Notes under the pieces: model-generated
Told to the model about the DNA's origin: nothing
What the model saw: only the letters and a program-made list of their open reading frames with translations
The model's database searches: none
Translations under genes and position numbers: made by a program
Shown here: positions 12,503 through 23,848 of the stretch, piece after piece
Numbering within the stretch: position 1 is the first letter of the stretch
How the letters are laid out: each line of letters begins with the position of its first letter
NCBI GenBank assembly: GCA_028564705.1
Contig: JAPXFQ010000385.1
Coordinates: 3,038,001-3,102,000 of the forward strand
Reading direction: 5' to 3'
DNA from: Apricaphanius iberus
Taxonomy: Eukaryota; Chordata; Actinopteri; Cyprinodontiformes; Aphaniidae
DNA length: 64,000 nt

Positions 12503-12996
12503 TTACTTCACAAAAATCATCAGTCTAAACTTCTTTTTAAACAAACTCATGCTTGGACATTGTTTCAGTTCTTGGCTGAGTTTATTCCAAACCCTAACAC
12601 CACAGACTGAAATGCACATCCTCTTCATGGTTGTTCGAACATGCTTTATCCCAAAGTTGCACCTTCCACTGTAATCATAATCCCCTTTCCTCTCTGTAAA
12701 AAGTTTCTGTATATTATCTGGTAGTTGATTGTTCCTGGCCTTAAACATTAACTGAGCTGTTTGAAATTCTACCAGATCTGAGAGTTTTAGTAGGCAGGAG
12801 TTTCTGAATAAATCATTAGTGTGATCCTGGAAACCTGCCTTGTGAATTATCCGGATGGCTTTTTTCTGGAGTGTGCACAACGGTCGGAGTGAGGATTTAT
12901 AGGTGTTGCCCCAGACTTCCACGCAGTAATTTAAATAAGAATTAGTGAAAAGTATAATATATGTAAAGCTTTTATATTCAAGAACAGCTTGGCTTT
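12503..12996 (-). pseudogene. LINE ORF2 C-terminal domain (broken)
   Basis: C-terminal end of the LINE polyprotein, separated from the polymerase by a secondary insertion and also in a different frame, so an independent 1-nt indel must exist. Conserved pieces are NYCVEVWGNTYKSS, LQKKAIRIIHKAGF, DHTNDLF, FKARNNQLPDNIQKLF and GVRVWNKLSQELKQ, ending FKKKFRLMIFVK. This region follows the polymerase in Jockey-superfamily LINEs and supports template RNA engagement. Confidence 0.8.
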
Positions 12997-13087
12997 CTTG
13001 ATTAGAATTTTTGTAAAACTCAGATTGGTAGAGAATCGAATTACCTTCTGCTGACATGTTTCGGCGTTACACTTCCGCCTTCATCAG
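12997..13087 (-). mobile_element. 91-bp secondary insertion with 11-bp target duplication
   Basis: The 11-mer AGCTTGGCTTT occurs on each side of this block (12986-12996 and 13088-13098, + strand), exactly where the LINE reading is interrupted between GKAK and AVLEYKSF. On the minus strand the insert starts CTGATGAAGGCG and continues ACGCCGAAACATGTCAGC, placing a GGCG/CGCC stem between CTGATGA and GAAAC. The size and the duplication suggest a 5'-truncated retrotransposed 3' end of another element. Identity unknown. Confidence 0.7.
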
Positions 13088-14114
13088 AGCTTGGCTTTAC
13101 CAAGGATGGAGATGCTTCTGGATAATTTAGACTGAACATGGTGAATGTGTGGCTTCCAGCTGATCTTGTGGTCGATAATCACCCCCAAAAACTTAATTTC
13201 TTTAACTCTGTCTATAATTATACCGTCTATCACCATTTTTACATCGCGGTTCCCCTTACGCTTCCCAAACAACATATATTTTGTTTTATCCAAATTTAAA
13301 GACTGTTTATTAAAATCACACCATTTCTTCACTTTGATCAGTTCAGAGTTGACGTCCTCTATAAGCTTTTGCAGGTTTTCCCCAGTACACAAAATATTTG
13401 TATCGTCAGCAAACAGAACATATTGCAGTATTTTTGAGACCCTACATATATAATTTATGTATAAGATGAAAAGTTTAGGACCCAGCACTGACCCCTGGGG
13501 AACACCACAAACAATGTCCAAGCATGATGACTGAAAATGACTTATTTTCACAAATTGTTGCCTGTTACTTAAATAACTTTTCATCCATTGTAATACAACA
13601 CCCCTGATCCCATAACGCTCCAGTTTCCTAAATAATATTTCATGATTTATTGTGTCAAATGCTTTTTTCAGATCGATGAAGACTCCAACTGCAAATTTCT
13701 TTTGGTCTATGGAACTGGTGATTCCTTCTATTAATTCCAAAACTGCCAATGAAGTGGATCTTTGTGATCTGAATCCATATTGGCTTTCAGCAAGCAGTTT
13801 GTGCTTGTCAATACATTTGTCTAATCTGTTAACAAACAGTTTTTCTAAGATTTTGGAAAACTGTGGTAGTAGAGAAACCGGCCTATAATTGGTGAATTGG
13901 TGTCTGGCCCAGTTTTGTATAATGGGATGACTTTAGCGGTTTTGATGCTATTTGGAAATTTACCAGTTTGAAAAGAGAGATTACAGATATGTGTCACTGG
14001 TCGAACTATTGCTACAATAACCTTTTTGACTATTGTCATATCAGTACCATCACAGTCAGTTGAAACCTTGTTTTTACATGTATGTACAGTATCTATGATT
14101 TCTTTCTGCTCCAC
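13084..14114 (-). pseudogene. LINE reverse transcriptase domain (broken)
   Basis: Two overlapping frames (13845-14114 and 13084-13749) carry the polymerase. The first has KTAKVIPLYKTG and a decayed RPIS-like region. The second has motif A GVFIDLKKAFDTINHEIL, motif B CGVPQGSVLGPKLF, motif C LFADDTNI and the downstream KEIKFLGVIIDHKISW. The catalytic aspartates of A and C are present. A frameshift near 13750-13850 splits the domain and the frame ends at 13084, where the secondary insertion starts. It would copy element RNA at the target nick if intact. Confidence 0.85.
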
Positions 14115-14279
14115 TGCAGTGAGAAAAAAGAATTTGGATTTCTATATATTAGTTTCTCATTCCAATCTTCTGCTGATCCAGGATCCAGGATTTTTCCTGC
14201 CAGTTTTGGTCCAACACTTACAAAATACCTGTTAAAGTTATTAACCACATCGTTCATATCATTTATCATTTCATCATTA

Positions 14280-14519
14280 TTAATAAAATGCTGTGGACAT
14301 TTTTTTTCTAGAATGTTTCCTAATTACATTGTTTAATATATTCCAAATACTGTAAGTATTACTTTTATTCCTATCTAATAGTTTACTATAGTATTCCTGC
14401 TTTGAGATCCGTAATATATTTGTCAATTTATTTTTATATTTTTTGTATTTATTCTCAGCTTGTTCAGTTCTATTTTTTAAAAATTCTCTATAGAGAGTAT
14501 TCTTTTTTTTTACAGGCAT
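14280..14519 (-). pseudogene. LINE linker between endonuclease and polymerase
   Basis: Lysine-rich frame (KKKNTLYREFLKN, QEYYSKLLDRNKSNTYSIW) typical of the spacer between the AP endonuclease and the reverse transcriptase in Jockey/L2-group LINEs. It lies in order between its neighbours but in a shifted frame. Confidence 0.65.
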
Positions 14520-14729
14520 TTTTCAATCCTTTTGTGATCCTTGGTGTATCTGAGTATTTATTTATTTTGGTGATTTTCCTTATTGGACAATTTCTATCAT
14601 ATAATAATTTAAAAGTATGTAAAAAATTTTCATATGCTTTATCAATGTTATCTTCATTTAATACCAACTCCCAGTTCTGATTAAATAACTCTTCTTTAAG
14701 TGAATTGATTGTTTCCTCGGTTCTTATTC

Positions 14730-15710
14730 TTATAAATAGTTGTCCAGCATCCTGTTTATTTCTTGTGTAGCAGCAGTCATATACAAAAAAAAAACAGGTA
14801 AATGGTCAGTGATATCATTGATTAATAGTCCACTTATCGTTTTGTTTTCCAATGAGTTAGTAAAAATATTATCTATTAACGAGGCACTGTGAGAAGTAAT
14901 TCTACTGGGTTTGGTAATGGTTGGGTACAGAGTCAAACTGTACTTTGTATTAATGAATTCTTTTGTTGGTTTGTGATTATTTAGGTTGAGTAAATCAATA
15001 TTAAAGTCCCCACAGATAAATAAGACCTTCTGAGTCGAAGCTGTGTATGTTTCCTCAAACAACTCCTTAAAGATTTCTTAATTAGAACCTGGAGTTCTAT
15101 AGATGCAGCTAACAATAACATTCTTTTTCTTTTCCATACAAATTTCCACTGTTATACATTCAAATATATAATTCATCACCCTAGTCATGCTTTCCAACAC
15201 TTTATACTGCAGGTATTTATTTACATACACAGCTACGCCTCCACCAGTCTTCCCCTCTCTGTTTATGTAGTTAAATTCATAACCATCCAGTTCAAAGTCA
15301 GCTCCCTTCTCAGTGCTGATCCATGTTTCAGAGATGGCAATAATACTGAATGGTTGTTCGAACTGGTTTAAATAATGCTTGATTTTATTAAAGTTTGCAT
15401 ATAAAAATCTGCTATTGAAATGTATAATAGAAAGTTTATTTTCTGCTTTAATAATCCTATTGTACTGATCCTCAGGGTGATAGCAGCAATTATTAATGAC
15501 GTCAGAGTAAAAATTATTTTCCGGGTCAACATCGTTCTCCATGTCCTGACATTTATACTCTGTGTAATTAAATGTTTTTAGTTCAGTTTTATCATAGTTC
15601 ACAGTCATAATAGGTGCAGTTCTATCAACAGCTGATGATGATGAATTATTTCCAGTACCAAGTGTCATCATGAAGATGTAGCGTGTTGGCTCTGTTTTAC
15701 CTTCAGTCAC
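14730..15710 (-). pseudogene. LINE AP-type endonuclease domain (one in-frame stop)
   Basis: Two frames in register (15078-15710 and 14730-15062) are parted by a single TAA after YRTPGSN. N-terminal signatures are SIIHFNSRFLYANFNKIK, IIAISETW (with the catalytic glutamate) and GGGVAVYVNK. C-terminal signatures are FICGDFNIDLLN, SLIDNIFTN and DHLPVFF, with the catalytic Asp-His. The enzyme nicks target DNA to prime reverse transcription. Apart from the stop the domain looks complete. A frameshift follows after the DHLPVFFLY motif. Confidence 0.85.
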
Positions 15711-15713
15711 GTA

Positions 15714-15760
15714 GTAATGAGACTATACAGTTAACTTATAGTCTCATTACAGTTTAAGTT
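15714..15760. repeat. LINE 5' junction: target duplication plus inverted copy
   Basis: 15740-15760 is one copy of the 21-bp target duplication. Next to it, GTAATGAGACTATA (15714-15727) and TATAGTCTCATTAC (15737-15750) form a perfect 14-bp inverted repeat around a 9-nt loop. An inverted piece of target sequence was therefore added at the 5' end of the LINE during insertion. Confidence 0.75.
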
Positions 15761-15764
15761 TGTT

Positions 15765-15872
15765 TTTGTTTTGTTGCAAAGTCTTATTTATATATGCTTT
15801 TTAGTTAACAATAATGTTTTTTTTTACTTCTAGTTTTTATTTTTTTCTCTAGTTTTAGTTAACCATAATCTT
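15765..15872 (+). repeat. AT-rich dispersed repeat, hAT-like end
   Basis: TTTTGTTGCAAAGTCTTAT, TAGTTAAC, ACTTCTAGTTTTTATT and AGTTTTAGTTAACCATAAT reappear in the same order on the minus strand at 58485-58625, defining a dispersed family. Its class is uncertain; similar fish sequences start GTTAATTTCGTTGACG and belong to hAT elements. Confidence 0.4.
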
Positions 15873-17490
15873 GCCGGCAAGCCTCTGATTAGAGCACAAA
15901 CTTCTAACTCCTAAGCAACGGATGCTCCTACTCCTTTAATAACTGTTGCTACAGTAATTCTCTGTACAGTCTGATCTGTGACATGAAACACTGGATTATA
16001 CTGTTAAGCACACTAAATGTGCTATCTAGTAATTATACTTGATATCCCACTGCATCATTTGTCGTGTCCCTTAGTGTTATCAAATATTATTCCAAAGAAA
16101 TGTGATTGGGCTAACACTGTTTAAGGCTTGCCATGAAACTTCCCCTTCTCTAACATCCAGTCTGATGTGATAATTTCCACTCCAGTACTATCATCCCAAG
16201 CCAAGCCCAGACAGACATGCAAAGACTCCCAAACCCAGAGATGTTTGATTTTTAATTTAATTATTTTATTCACTGGAGTAACGCTGGAAGGCTATTGAAC
16301 GTTTCCAGCATGAAAAGATTTAGAGTTGGCAGCAATACGATCTTTAGCTGTTGTCAAAACAGAGATATGGTTATCTGTCTCTGTGCCTTGGGAGACTTGG
16401 AATTCAGCTTTGCAAATACACTAAAGTAAATCAAGCAATTCTTGGAGGGAAAAAAATATCTAAAAAAACAATGGGATGTAAAGTTAATGTGCAGTATGAC
16501 AGGGTTAAGGGAGATTATTTTTTATTGACCCGATCAGTAAAGTGCCATTTCAGCAAATTAAATGCACACAGACCTCATCAACATATTGCCCAGATCACAG
16601 GCCACAAATCCTCAGGTATAGCACGTTTATAATTTCCTCCACTCATATTTGCATGAATACATAGACATGTGAGTATGCACAAACACAAATGCATTTCATA
16701 GCCATTAATGTGTGTATAAACACATCAACTATAACCATCCATAAACACTTTATCACCCCAGCACTGCTGCTGGAAGAATAAATTAAGTTGCCTTAAGTAT
16801 GTGTCAATCTCCTAATGTGCTTTTAAGATTATAATTCAGTATCAGTTTATGAATCCCAAAATAATTAGGAAAACATTGCAAAGATATGAGAAATCAAAAT
16901 AAAAAGCATTAAAGTAGTCCATAAAGTGGGGAATTTATAAAGCCATGCAACATTCTCCATATTTTACTGCTGTTCTGCTCCCACTACTTTGCTTTTTCTC
17001 CACTGAATTCATAAATCATTTAACTCTTAATACTTGCATAAGCAAAACACCTATCCAGTTTAGCAGAGCATTCAGATTCAATACATTAATTTTCACAATC
17101 TTTTGCGGTTTGTAGTGTGTCTTTAACAACCATATGCAACCCTTTAACTGATCATTTCATAAATAAAAGACGTTGACTAAAGTTAAAAGTGTATCAGTTT
17201 CTACAGCTTTTACATCCGCTCTTTCAAAATATACCGTACCTAATTGTAATTATATGATGATTTTAAATAAGCATTTCTGTATAATTTTATTTTGCTTTTG
17301 GTAAGCTTTTGAAAACCCTTCCCCTAAGCAACTATATATATAACTATATAACTATATATATACATTTAGAGAGGGGGAGAGAGAGAGATTCAGCCACTTT
17401 CCCTCTTCCAAAAACAGTTTCACATCTCCTCCTCACAACATAGTTGCACAATACGGATAGACCTCCTTAGAGCTACTTTATTAGATTTAT
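15873..17490. other. Intron sequence without recognised genes
   Basis: AT-rich. The 93-codon frame at 16351-16632 shows no domain or splice context. An AACTATATATATAACTATAT simple repeat and a GA-rich run occupy 17329-17389. Confidence 0.45.
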
Positions 17491-17496
17491 GTTCAT

Positions 17497-19376
17497 CAGT
17501 GATTCCCACAGATTTGATTGCACAATCGCTTGTTTGCCAAGGGTCGGGACCTGCAGTAACATCAACACTATGAAACTATTGTACTCAGCATAAAATGTTT
17601 TCATAGCACTTTTTAATCTGTGATTGTGTGTTAAAATCATACTTGCCAACCTTGAGACCTCAGAATTAGGGAGACATTCAAACAGGCCGGGGAGTTTAAA
17701 AAATAAATATTAAATACTTTTAAATACTTGAATTTTAACTAGAATTTAACTGTATTTATTTATTTTACAAAATAACATTCAACAACAATAATGTATCACA
17801 ATTTTTTTAAATGATCACCAAAAAATTTTAAATTACACATTAAAGAAGAGAAACATTAAATAGATAATTCATTCAAATTAGGGATAACCAACACAGGGCT
17901 AAAATACTGATGAATGAAACTATACATACACTGTGTATATATATATATATATATATATATCATTTTTCAAATGACCTCAACGGAAAATACGTCTAAATCA
18001 TAAACGTATTTAAATGTATTATATACAACGTTTAATCTTGACTTGTCTACTAAAACAGAAATCAAACATGAACTTACTTTAGTTCAAAAATATGATTTCA
18101 GAAAATATAATAAAATATCATCTTTTAAAATAAAAGACTAATATGTAGCTGCAAATATGTGCAATATGTATTGTGCAATCTATAATACACCAATTAATAA
18201 TCCTAATACAACGGGGTAAATGAGCTTTAACTGGTTCAAATGTTTGTTGTAGAATGATGATCTTATAAACAGGCACACATAAAGCTGCCTAATAAAAACA
18301 TAAGTGATAACAATGTATTGTAAAAAGACAACGGTATACAAAGTGCAGCCGCTACATAAAATAATGAAGGTAGACTGTAACATAAGCCATTCTAATTATT
18401 CTTCCATCCATCCAAACATTTTGGTTAATATTCCCTGCAACTCTCTGCGCATTCAGCATACATACGTGGAATGGCGGTGTTTGGGGAAAAAAAGCAGCCG
18501 GGCAACTGTACGGATAGTTTGCCGTCTGTGTCGTAGGGGGTACGTTTTATGATGATTTTTTTCTAGCACTTGCTGAACTATGAAGAAGAAGCGCTAGCCA
18601 CTGCTGCTGCAGTCGGCTTTATAGCTTTAGCTGACAGACGGCTCATTTTATTGTTTGGGATACCTTCCCTTCAAGTGAGTAAACAAGTTTATGGTGTTGC
18701 GATCACTTGCCTTGACGCTCTCCTTGCCAACTTTGTATTAGTCTTTGTTTCCTCTTTGTCGTCTGGTGATAAACCCAACCAGTTCCATTCAACGGATGAG
18801 GACTTCGACTTCGGAACGAAAACTTAATTTACGCTCTCAGACGCGGCAACGCCATACTTGTTTACAGGTTGTGCACATGCAAGAGAGAGGAGAGGGACGG
18901 GGGGTAATTCGCTTAGAGCAGGGAGAGAGCGGAGGATTTTAATCGCACACAGAAGCAGAAATACAGCAGCAGAACTGTGAATCGGGATAAAACGATCTCC
19001 AAAAAATGACAGATAGTCACACATGTAGATCGCTTCATGGTCTTAAATCGTCAATCGCACACCCCTAGCAAGTATGCCCATGTTTGCAGTGATTTATGGT
19101 TTCTCCCGCTTTCCTCCTCCTAACCCGGAAAAAAAGTTTAATATCCCACCCCGCTTGCGCTTGGCTGAGGACTAAATCCAAACATCGGGCAAACTCTCAG
19201 CCTGCAGAAATATACCCCTGCTGTCACGCAGACACAAGCTGTCTGAGAAAGAGGAAGAAGCGGAGTTGTTGCAGTTGCAGTCGGGTAGTATTGGAGGTGT
19301 GTGTAAAATAGCGTAAAAAAGAAGTACAAAACCTGTGGCGCACTGCCACACATTCGTCTATGTGTGGGAAACACTG
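17497..19376. mobile_element. Degenerate hAT-type DNA transposon
   Basis: The left end reads CAGTGATTCCCACAGAT (17497-17513). The right end, reverse-complemented, reads CAGTGTTTCCCACACAT (19360-19376), so 15 of 17 positions match as inverted repeats. GTTCATCA occurs at 17491-17498 and again at 19377-19384, an 8-bp hAT-size target duplication; on the left it overlaps the terminal CA by two bases, as if one CA of CACA were lost. No transposase was recognised. Interior pieces beginning CATACTTGCCAACC (17639) and ending AGCAAGTATG (19067-19076) may be a nested element. A TA repeat lies at 17935-17960. Confidence 0.65.
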
Positions 19377-19849
19377 GTTCATCATTCTGTCACGCATGTC
19401 AACCTTTTGTTAAAATGTTCCACAATCATGAGGTTGGAATAGCTGCACTTAAGAAAATAACTTGATTTAAAAAAAAGAAAATTCATTTGACAAAAAAAAT
19501 AAATAAGTATAAAGGAGGATTATTGTATCCTGGTTTCATTCTCTACATTGTGTTGAGTACTATATTCAGTATTTGGATCTCTGAGATTATAGCTTGCACC
19601 ACCCTTCACAATTATTGGAACCTTAAACAATGATGTGTCAAAAGCCCAAACAACTTTTTTCCATTAGTTTACTGCCACAATGAAACTTTTGATTTAGGTT
19701 CAGCTATTGAGTATTGTTAGAACGTTTTAATGTATTACTAATGACTAGCTCAGTGGTTCCCAAAGTGTGGGGCGCGCCCCCTAGGGGGGGGGGGGGGCGT
19801 CGTGCCATTGCAGGGGGGGCGCGAGACAAATTAATGATAAACAAAATAA

Positions 19850-20189
<340 letters not shown>

Positions 20190-20191
<2 letters not shown>

Positions 20192-21656
20192 AAAAGCCGC
20201 CTCCGTGCCGGTAAACGCTCAACTCGCTTCATACAAAGTAGCCTACCGAGTGGCACAGTGTAAAAAGCCACATACGATTGCGGAGGAGCTAATACTTCCC
20301 TGTGCTATGGAAATGGTTTCAACTATGATTGATGACTCAGCAACAAGCAAACTACGGGCTATTGCTCTGTCCAATAATACTATCGGCAGGCGCATTTATG
20401 ACATGTCAAAGGACATAGAGGAGCAGCTTCATGATAAGGTGCGGGACGGCCGCTTTGCTCTACAGATGGATGAAGCCACTGACAGTAACAAGGACTGCTT
20501 ACTAATAACTTACGTCAGATTTATAGATGGAGATGAGATGAAGGAAGAAATACTTTTCTGCAAACAAGTTCCTGGCAGAGCCACTGCAGAGGAAATTTTT
20601 AAAATCATTGACTCGTACTTGAAAGAGGCCGATCTGAAATGGGAGAACTGTATAGGGTTCTGCACAGATGGCGCGCAGGCCATGGCTGGGAAACGAGGAG
20701 GGCTGCAAGCGCTCATTAAGCGTCTATCCCACAGTGTGCAGTGGACACACTGCATGATACACCGCGAAGCACTGGCAACTAAAAAGCTGAGTCCCGAGCT
20801 GAATGAAGTAATGACTGACGTCATCGCTGCGGTCAACTACATTAAAACGCGACCAGTCAAAGCCAGGATTTTTTCTGCACTGTGTGATGAAATGGGCTCT
20901 GACCACACAGCTGTTCTGTTTCACAGCGAGTCCCGATGGCTGTCACGTGGAAAGGTGCTGTCCAGGGTATTTGAGCTGCGAGAAGAGATCCGCATATTTT
21001 TGACGGAAGAACGCAGCGATCTTGCCCACAAATTCAGCTGTAGCGCATTCCTCATGAAACTGGCATACCTCAATGACATGTTTCTAAAACTCAATGGGCT
21101 CAATTTGCAGCTGCAAGGCCCGAACACACACCTTCCACATCTGGCAGATAAAGTCACATCATTCATCAGGAAACTGGGGATGTGGGAGCAGCGGGTGAAA
21201 GTTGGAAATGTGGACTCATTTGAGAGCCTAAAAGCATTCATTCAAAACAACGAGCTGCAGAACACAGTGATCCCAATCATGACAGCACACATATCTGCTC
21301 TTCAGAAACATTTCCAGAAATATTCCCTGATACAGGACTCCAAAGAATACGAGTGGATCCTGGATCCCTTCAGTGCAACACCGCCTGCCGACTTCAGCAC
21401 ATCAGAGGAGGAGCAGTTCATTGATATCACCTCCAATTCAACAATGAGGCTGCAGTTTAGATCAAAGACACTGGCTGCATTTTGGACTGGAGTGGAGAAA
21501 GAATACCCACTGCTGGGAAAGAGGGCCATGGCCATACTGCTTCCTTTTGCCACATCATACCTATGTGAAATAGGTTTTTCTGCTGTGGCCTCCATCAACA
21601 ACAAATACAGGTCAAAGCTGGACATTAAAAATGAACTCAGGGTGGCAGCCTCATAA
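20190..21656 (+). pseudogene. hAT transposase catalytic and dimerisation domain
   Basis: About 488 open codons from the frameshift to TAA, the core of a Charlie-type hAT transposase. LQMDEATDSNKD holds the first catalytic Asp and FCTDGAQAMAGKRGG the second. QWTHCMIHREAL and FHSESRWLSRGKVLSRV lie in the insertion region. The C-terminal hAT dimerisation segment is PFATSYLCEIGFSAVASI, whose Glu is the third acidic residue. No stop interrupts this part. Domesticated relatives of this family exist in vertebrates, but the intact ends and target duplication mark this copy as a transposon, not a host gene. Confidence 0.92.
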
Positions 21657-22238
21657 CTAAAACCCAGATTTGAGAAGATCTGCAGCAACAAGCAGGCTCA
21701 CACCAGTCAGTGAGAAGATGGCAGGATTTAAGTCATTTTCTATGACAAACCTTTATTTTAATTTATTTTCCTCTCAGGGAGTTGTTCATAATTATTATCC
21801 CTTTTTGAACAGAGAACCTTTCATTAAAAGAATGAATGGATCACAATGTGGAATTTTCTTACAACAAATATAAAAAAGAAAAGAATAGCATTACGTTGTT
21901 AAGATGCTTGAAAAAATTACACTGACAGCAAAAATACTGTTGTACAGACTACAATTAAAAATTTACACTTACATTTTTTACACTGTTAAGACTGTTTGTT
22001 GTTTTGTTACTTGAAGTTGTATTTTATTGTTATGCAACCCGTTGTTTATTGCAGTCAGCCCTTAATTCGTCCAATTTTCTTAATAAAAGGGTGAAAGTGA
22101 AATAAACTGCAGTGTACTCTGATTGAACAAGGTGTGTGTGAGTGAGATAATTTGCGGGGGAGGGGGTGGGGGCGTTTGGTGTTATGTAAACCAAAAGGGG
22201 GGCCCAGAAAAAAATGTTTGGGAACCACTGGACTAGCT

Positions 22239-23090
22239 GTTTAACAAGGATACAAGTATGAGATCAGATCAGTCTTATTTATCTTATCCTCTTAAGAGGT
22301 GGGAAGAAAGGATAACATGTGATCCAAGTAAGGTGCATATGTTTAACTTTCTAAATCAAGAATGTAGCTACAAGAAGATGCCTACTTGACCAAATTCAGC
22401 CATGACTACTGTCAAAGTAAAATTAAAAGCTTTGAAAAAACTGGAACTATGTGAAATACAGATGGAGGAAGCATAATCTTTCAACCATGTATGTGGCAAA
22501 GGGAGAAATATAGGGAAGAATTCATTGTCAAAGAACTGCATCAAAGAATGCAGCTTGTGTTGGGATCACTTCATATCTATTTAATTTTAGACTTTTTTTA
22601 AATCTTATTTTTACCAGGCGCACAAATAATTTTGAAGGGCACTCAAACTCGGTGCTATATAAATGTGTGTATATAATTTTCTTTTTACAGATTATATTTC
22701 AAAATTAAAACCTTTCCCCCCAACTTTAGCTTTGCTGTAGTAGAAAATACCCCTCAAGGCATAATTCAACAATAGCAAGCTTTTGGTCCAAAGAGCATGC
22801 AGAGCAGAGACTAAAGTAGAACTTATATATATTTGCAAACTTAAAAGCAAACGTGTTGCGATTTGGACTTAATTTTTCTCTGTATTGATACAAAATATAT
22901 TGGCTAATCGAGTGTGTCATACTTTTTTGCAACTTTCTCTGAGTTTTGCATTCAACTAACAATGCACTAATTATTTTAGATTTGTATTAACTGGTGTACA
23001 TTATGTAATTTTTTGTTCTATCTATTGTGGATTGTGATTGAAGAAACATGGTTCAGCTGAAGCCAGTGATAGATTTTAATTATATGTTGT
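22239..23090. other. Intron sequence without recognised genes
   Basis: AT-rich. A GGTGCTATATAAATGTGTG motif near 22653-22672 faintly resembles an L2 tail but is too short to call. Confidence 0.4.
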
Positions 23091-23094
23091 TGCA

Positions 23095-23430
23095 TATAAC
23101 TACAGTGCTATCAAAAGGTGTTCACCTCCTTACAGAACTTCTCTGTTATTACTGTTTTTAGTTTCACTTATAAATGTAAGATTATAATATACATTTTAAT
23201 ATCAAACAAAAAGTAAACTGAAAAGCTTTATTTTTAATTAAGGGATAAAAGCTACTCAAACCAACCTGGCCCCATGTAGAAAAGTAATTTCCATTTACAC
23301 CTAAAACCCTTGATAGTAATGAATTCCATTGAGTGTTTTCAACAACTGGGGATGAGTCTATTGTATCACTGCGGAGGAATATTGACCCACTGATTTTCAT
23401 TTCATTATAGGATTTCTATATTTTGCGGGT
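23095..23430. mobile_element. DNA-transposon remnant
   Basis: Starts ACTACAGTGCTATCAAAAGG TGTTCACCTCC, like the terminal repeats of several fish Tc1/hAT elements. It later has GGGATGAGTCTATTG and ACTGCGGAGGAATATTGACC, motifs recurrent in such elements. No opposite end was found. Superfamily unresolved. Confidence 0.45.
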
Positions 23431-23727
23431 CTTATAGTAATCAGGCTATCGTTGCAAATGCAACTTAAAATACACTTAAGATAAAGATGTGGTTAATCAC
23501 AGTTAATGCATTACTTTACATGGCAGTTGATGATTTCACTTAATAAATAAAATCAGCACTGAATTTTGCACGTTCCCTCAAGTTAACCTTGATTCCTGAT
23601 ATTAACATTAACAAAGTGCTTTACACCTTTTAGATGCACTGTTCTTGGTAACAAAAAACTGCAAATAGGTTTGGTGTTTTGTTATCCAAATACAATAATT
23701 TTGTTGGTTCTTTAATTCTTCCTCCAG

Positions 23728-23848
23728 CTATATCAGTAGAGTTGTGGGAAATGGTCTGACTGTCCAGAGGCAAAACCCAGAGGTCAAAGTTCGCAGCATG
23801 GACCCTACAATTGCTGAGTTCAAGAAAAGGCTGGAGCACTTCAACCAG
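23728..23848 (+). CDS. gpc5: Glypican-5 internal coding exon
   Basis: 121-bp exon: acceptor TTCTTTAATTCTTCCTCCAG ends at 23727 and donor CAG/GTAGGA begins at 23849. After one leading base that completes a codon from the previous exon, 40 codons run open and end in phase 0. The product includes RVVGNGLTVQRQNPEVKVRS and DPTIAEFKKRLEHF. As I recall human GPC5, the corresponding region after the CWNG motif also has RVVGNG, NPEVKV and a following DP, so the match is specific to glypican-5 rather than the GPC1/2/4/6 branch. Glypicans are GPI-anchored heparan-sulfate proteoglycans that modulate Hedgehog, Wnt and FGF signals. The upstream exon is not in the window. Confidence 0.85.

Larger units (their letters stand above)
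11871..15739 (-). mobile_element. Near full-length non-LTR retrotransposon (Jockey/CR1/L2 group)
   Basis: A 3.87-kb LINE on the minus strand with an AP-type endonuclease, reverse transcriptase and C-terminal domain in order, each recognisable but broken by frameshifts and a stop. The 3' UTR includes an AAAT repeat (+ strand 12270-12293) and a TAGGATTAAATAAG / ACTTCTTCCTACCCC motif pair, and ends A-rich. An identical 21-bp sequence (core GTCTCATTACAGTTTAAGTT) directly flanks both ends at 11850-11870 and 15740-15760, giving precise insertion limits. A separate 91-bp insertion sits at 12997-13087. No ORF1 was recognised. Confidence 0.87.

Noticed and set aside
18570..18827. 85-codon hydrophobic frame with acidic tail inside the degenerate hAT element.
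   Set aside because: Lies within transposon limits, has no domain and no promoter or splice support.
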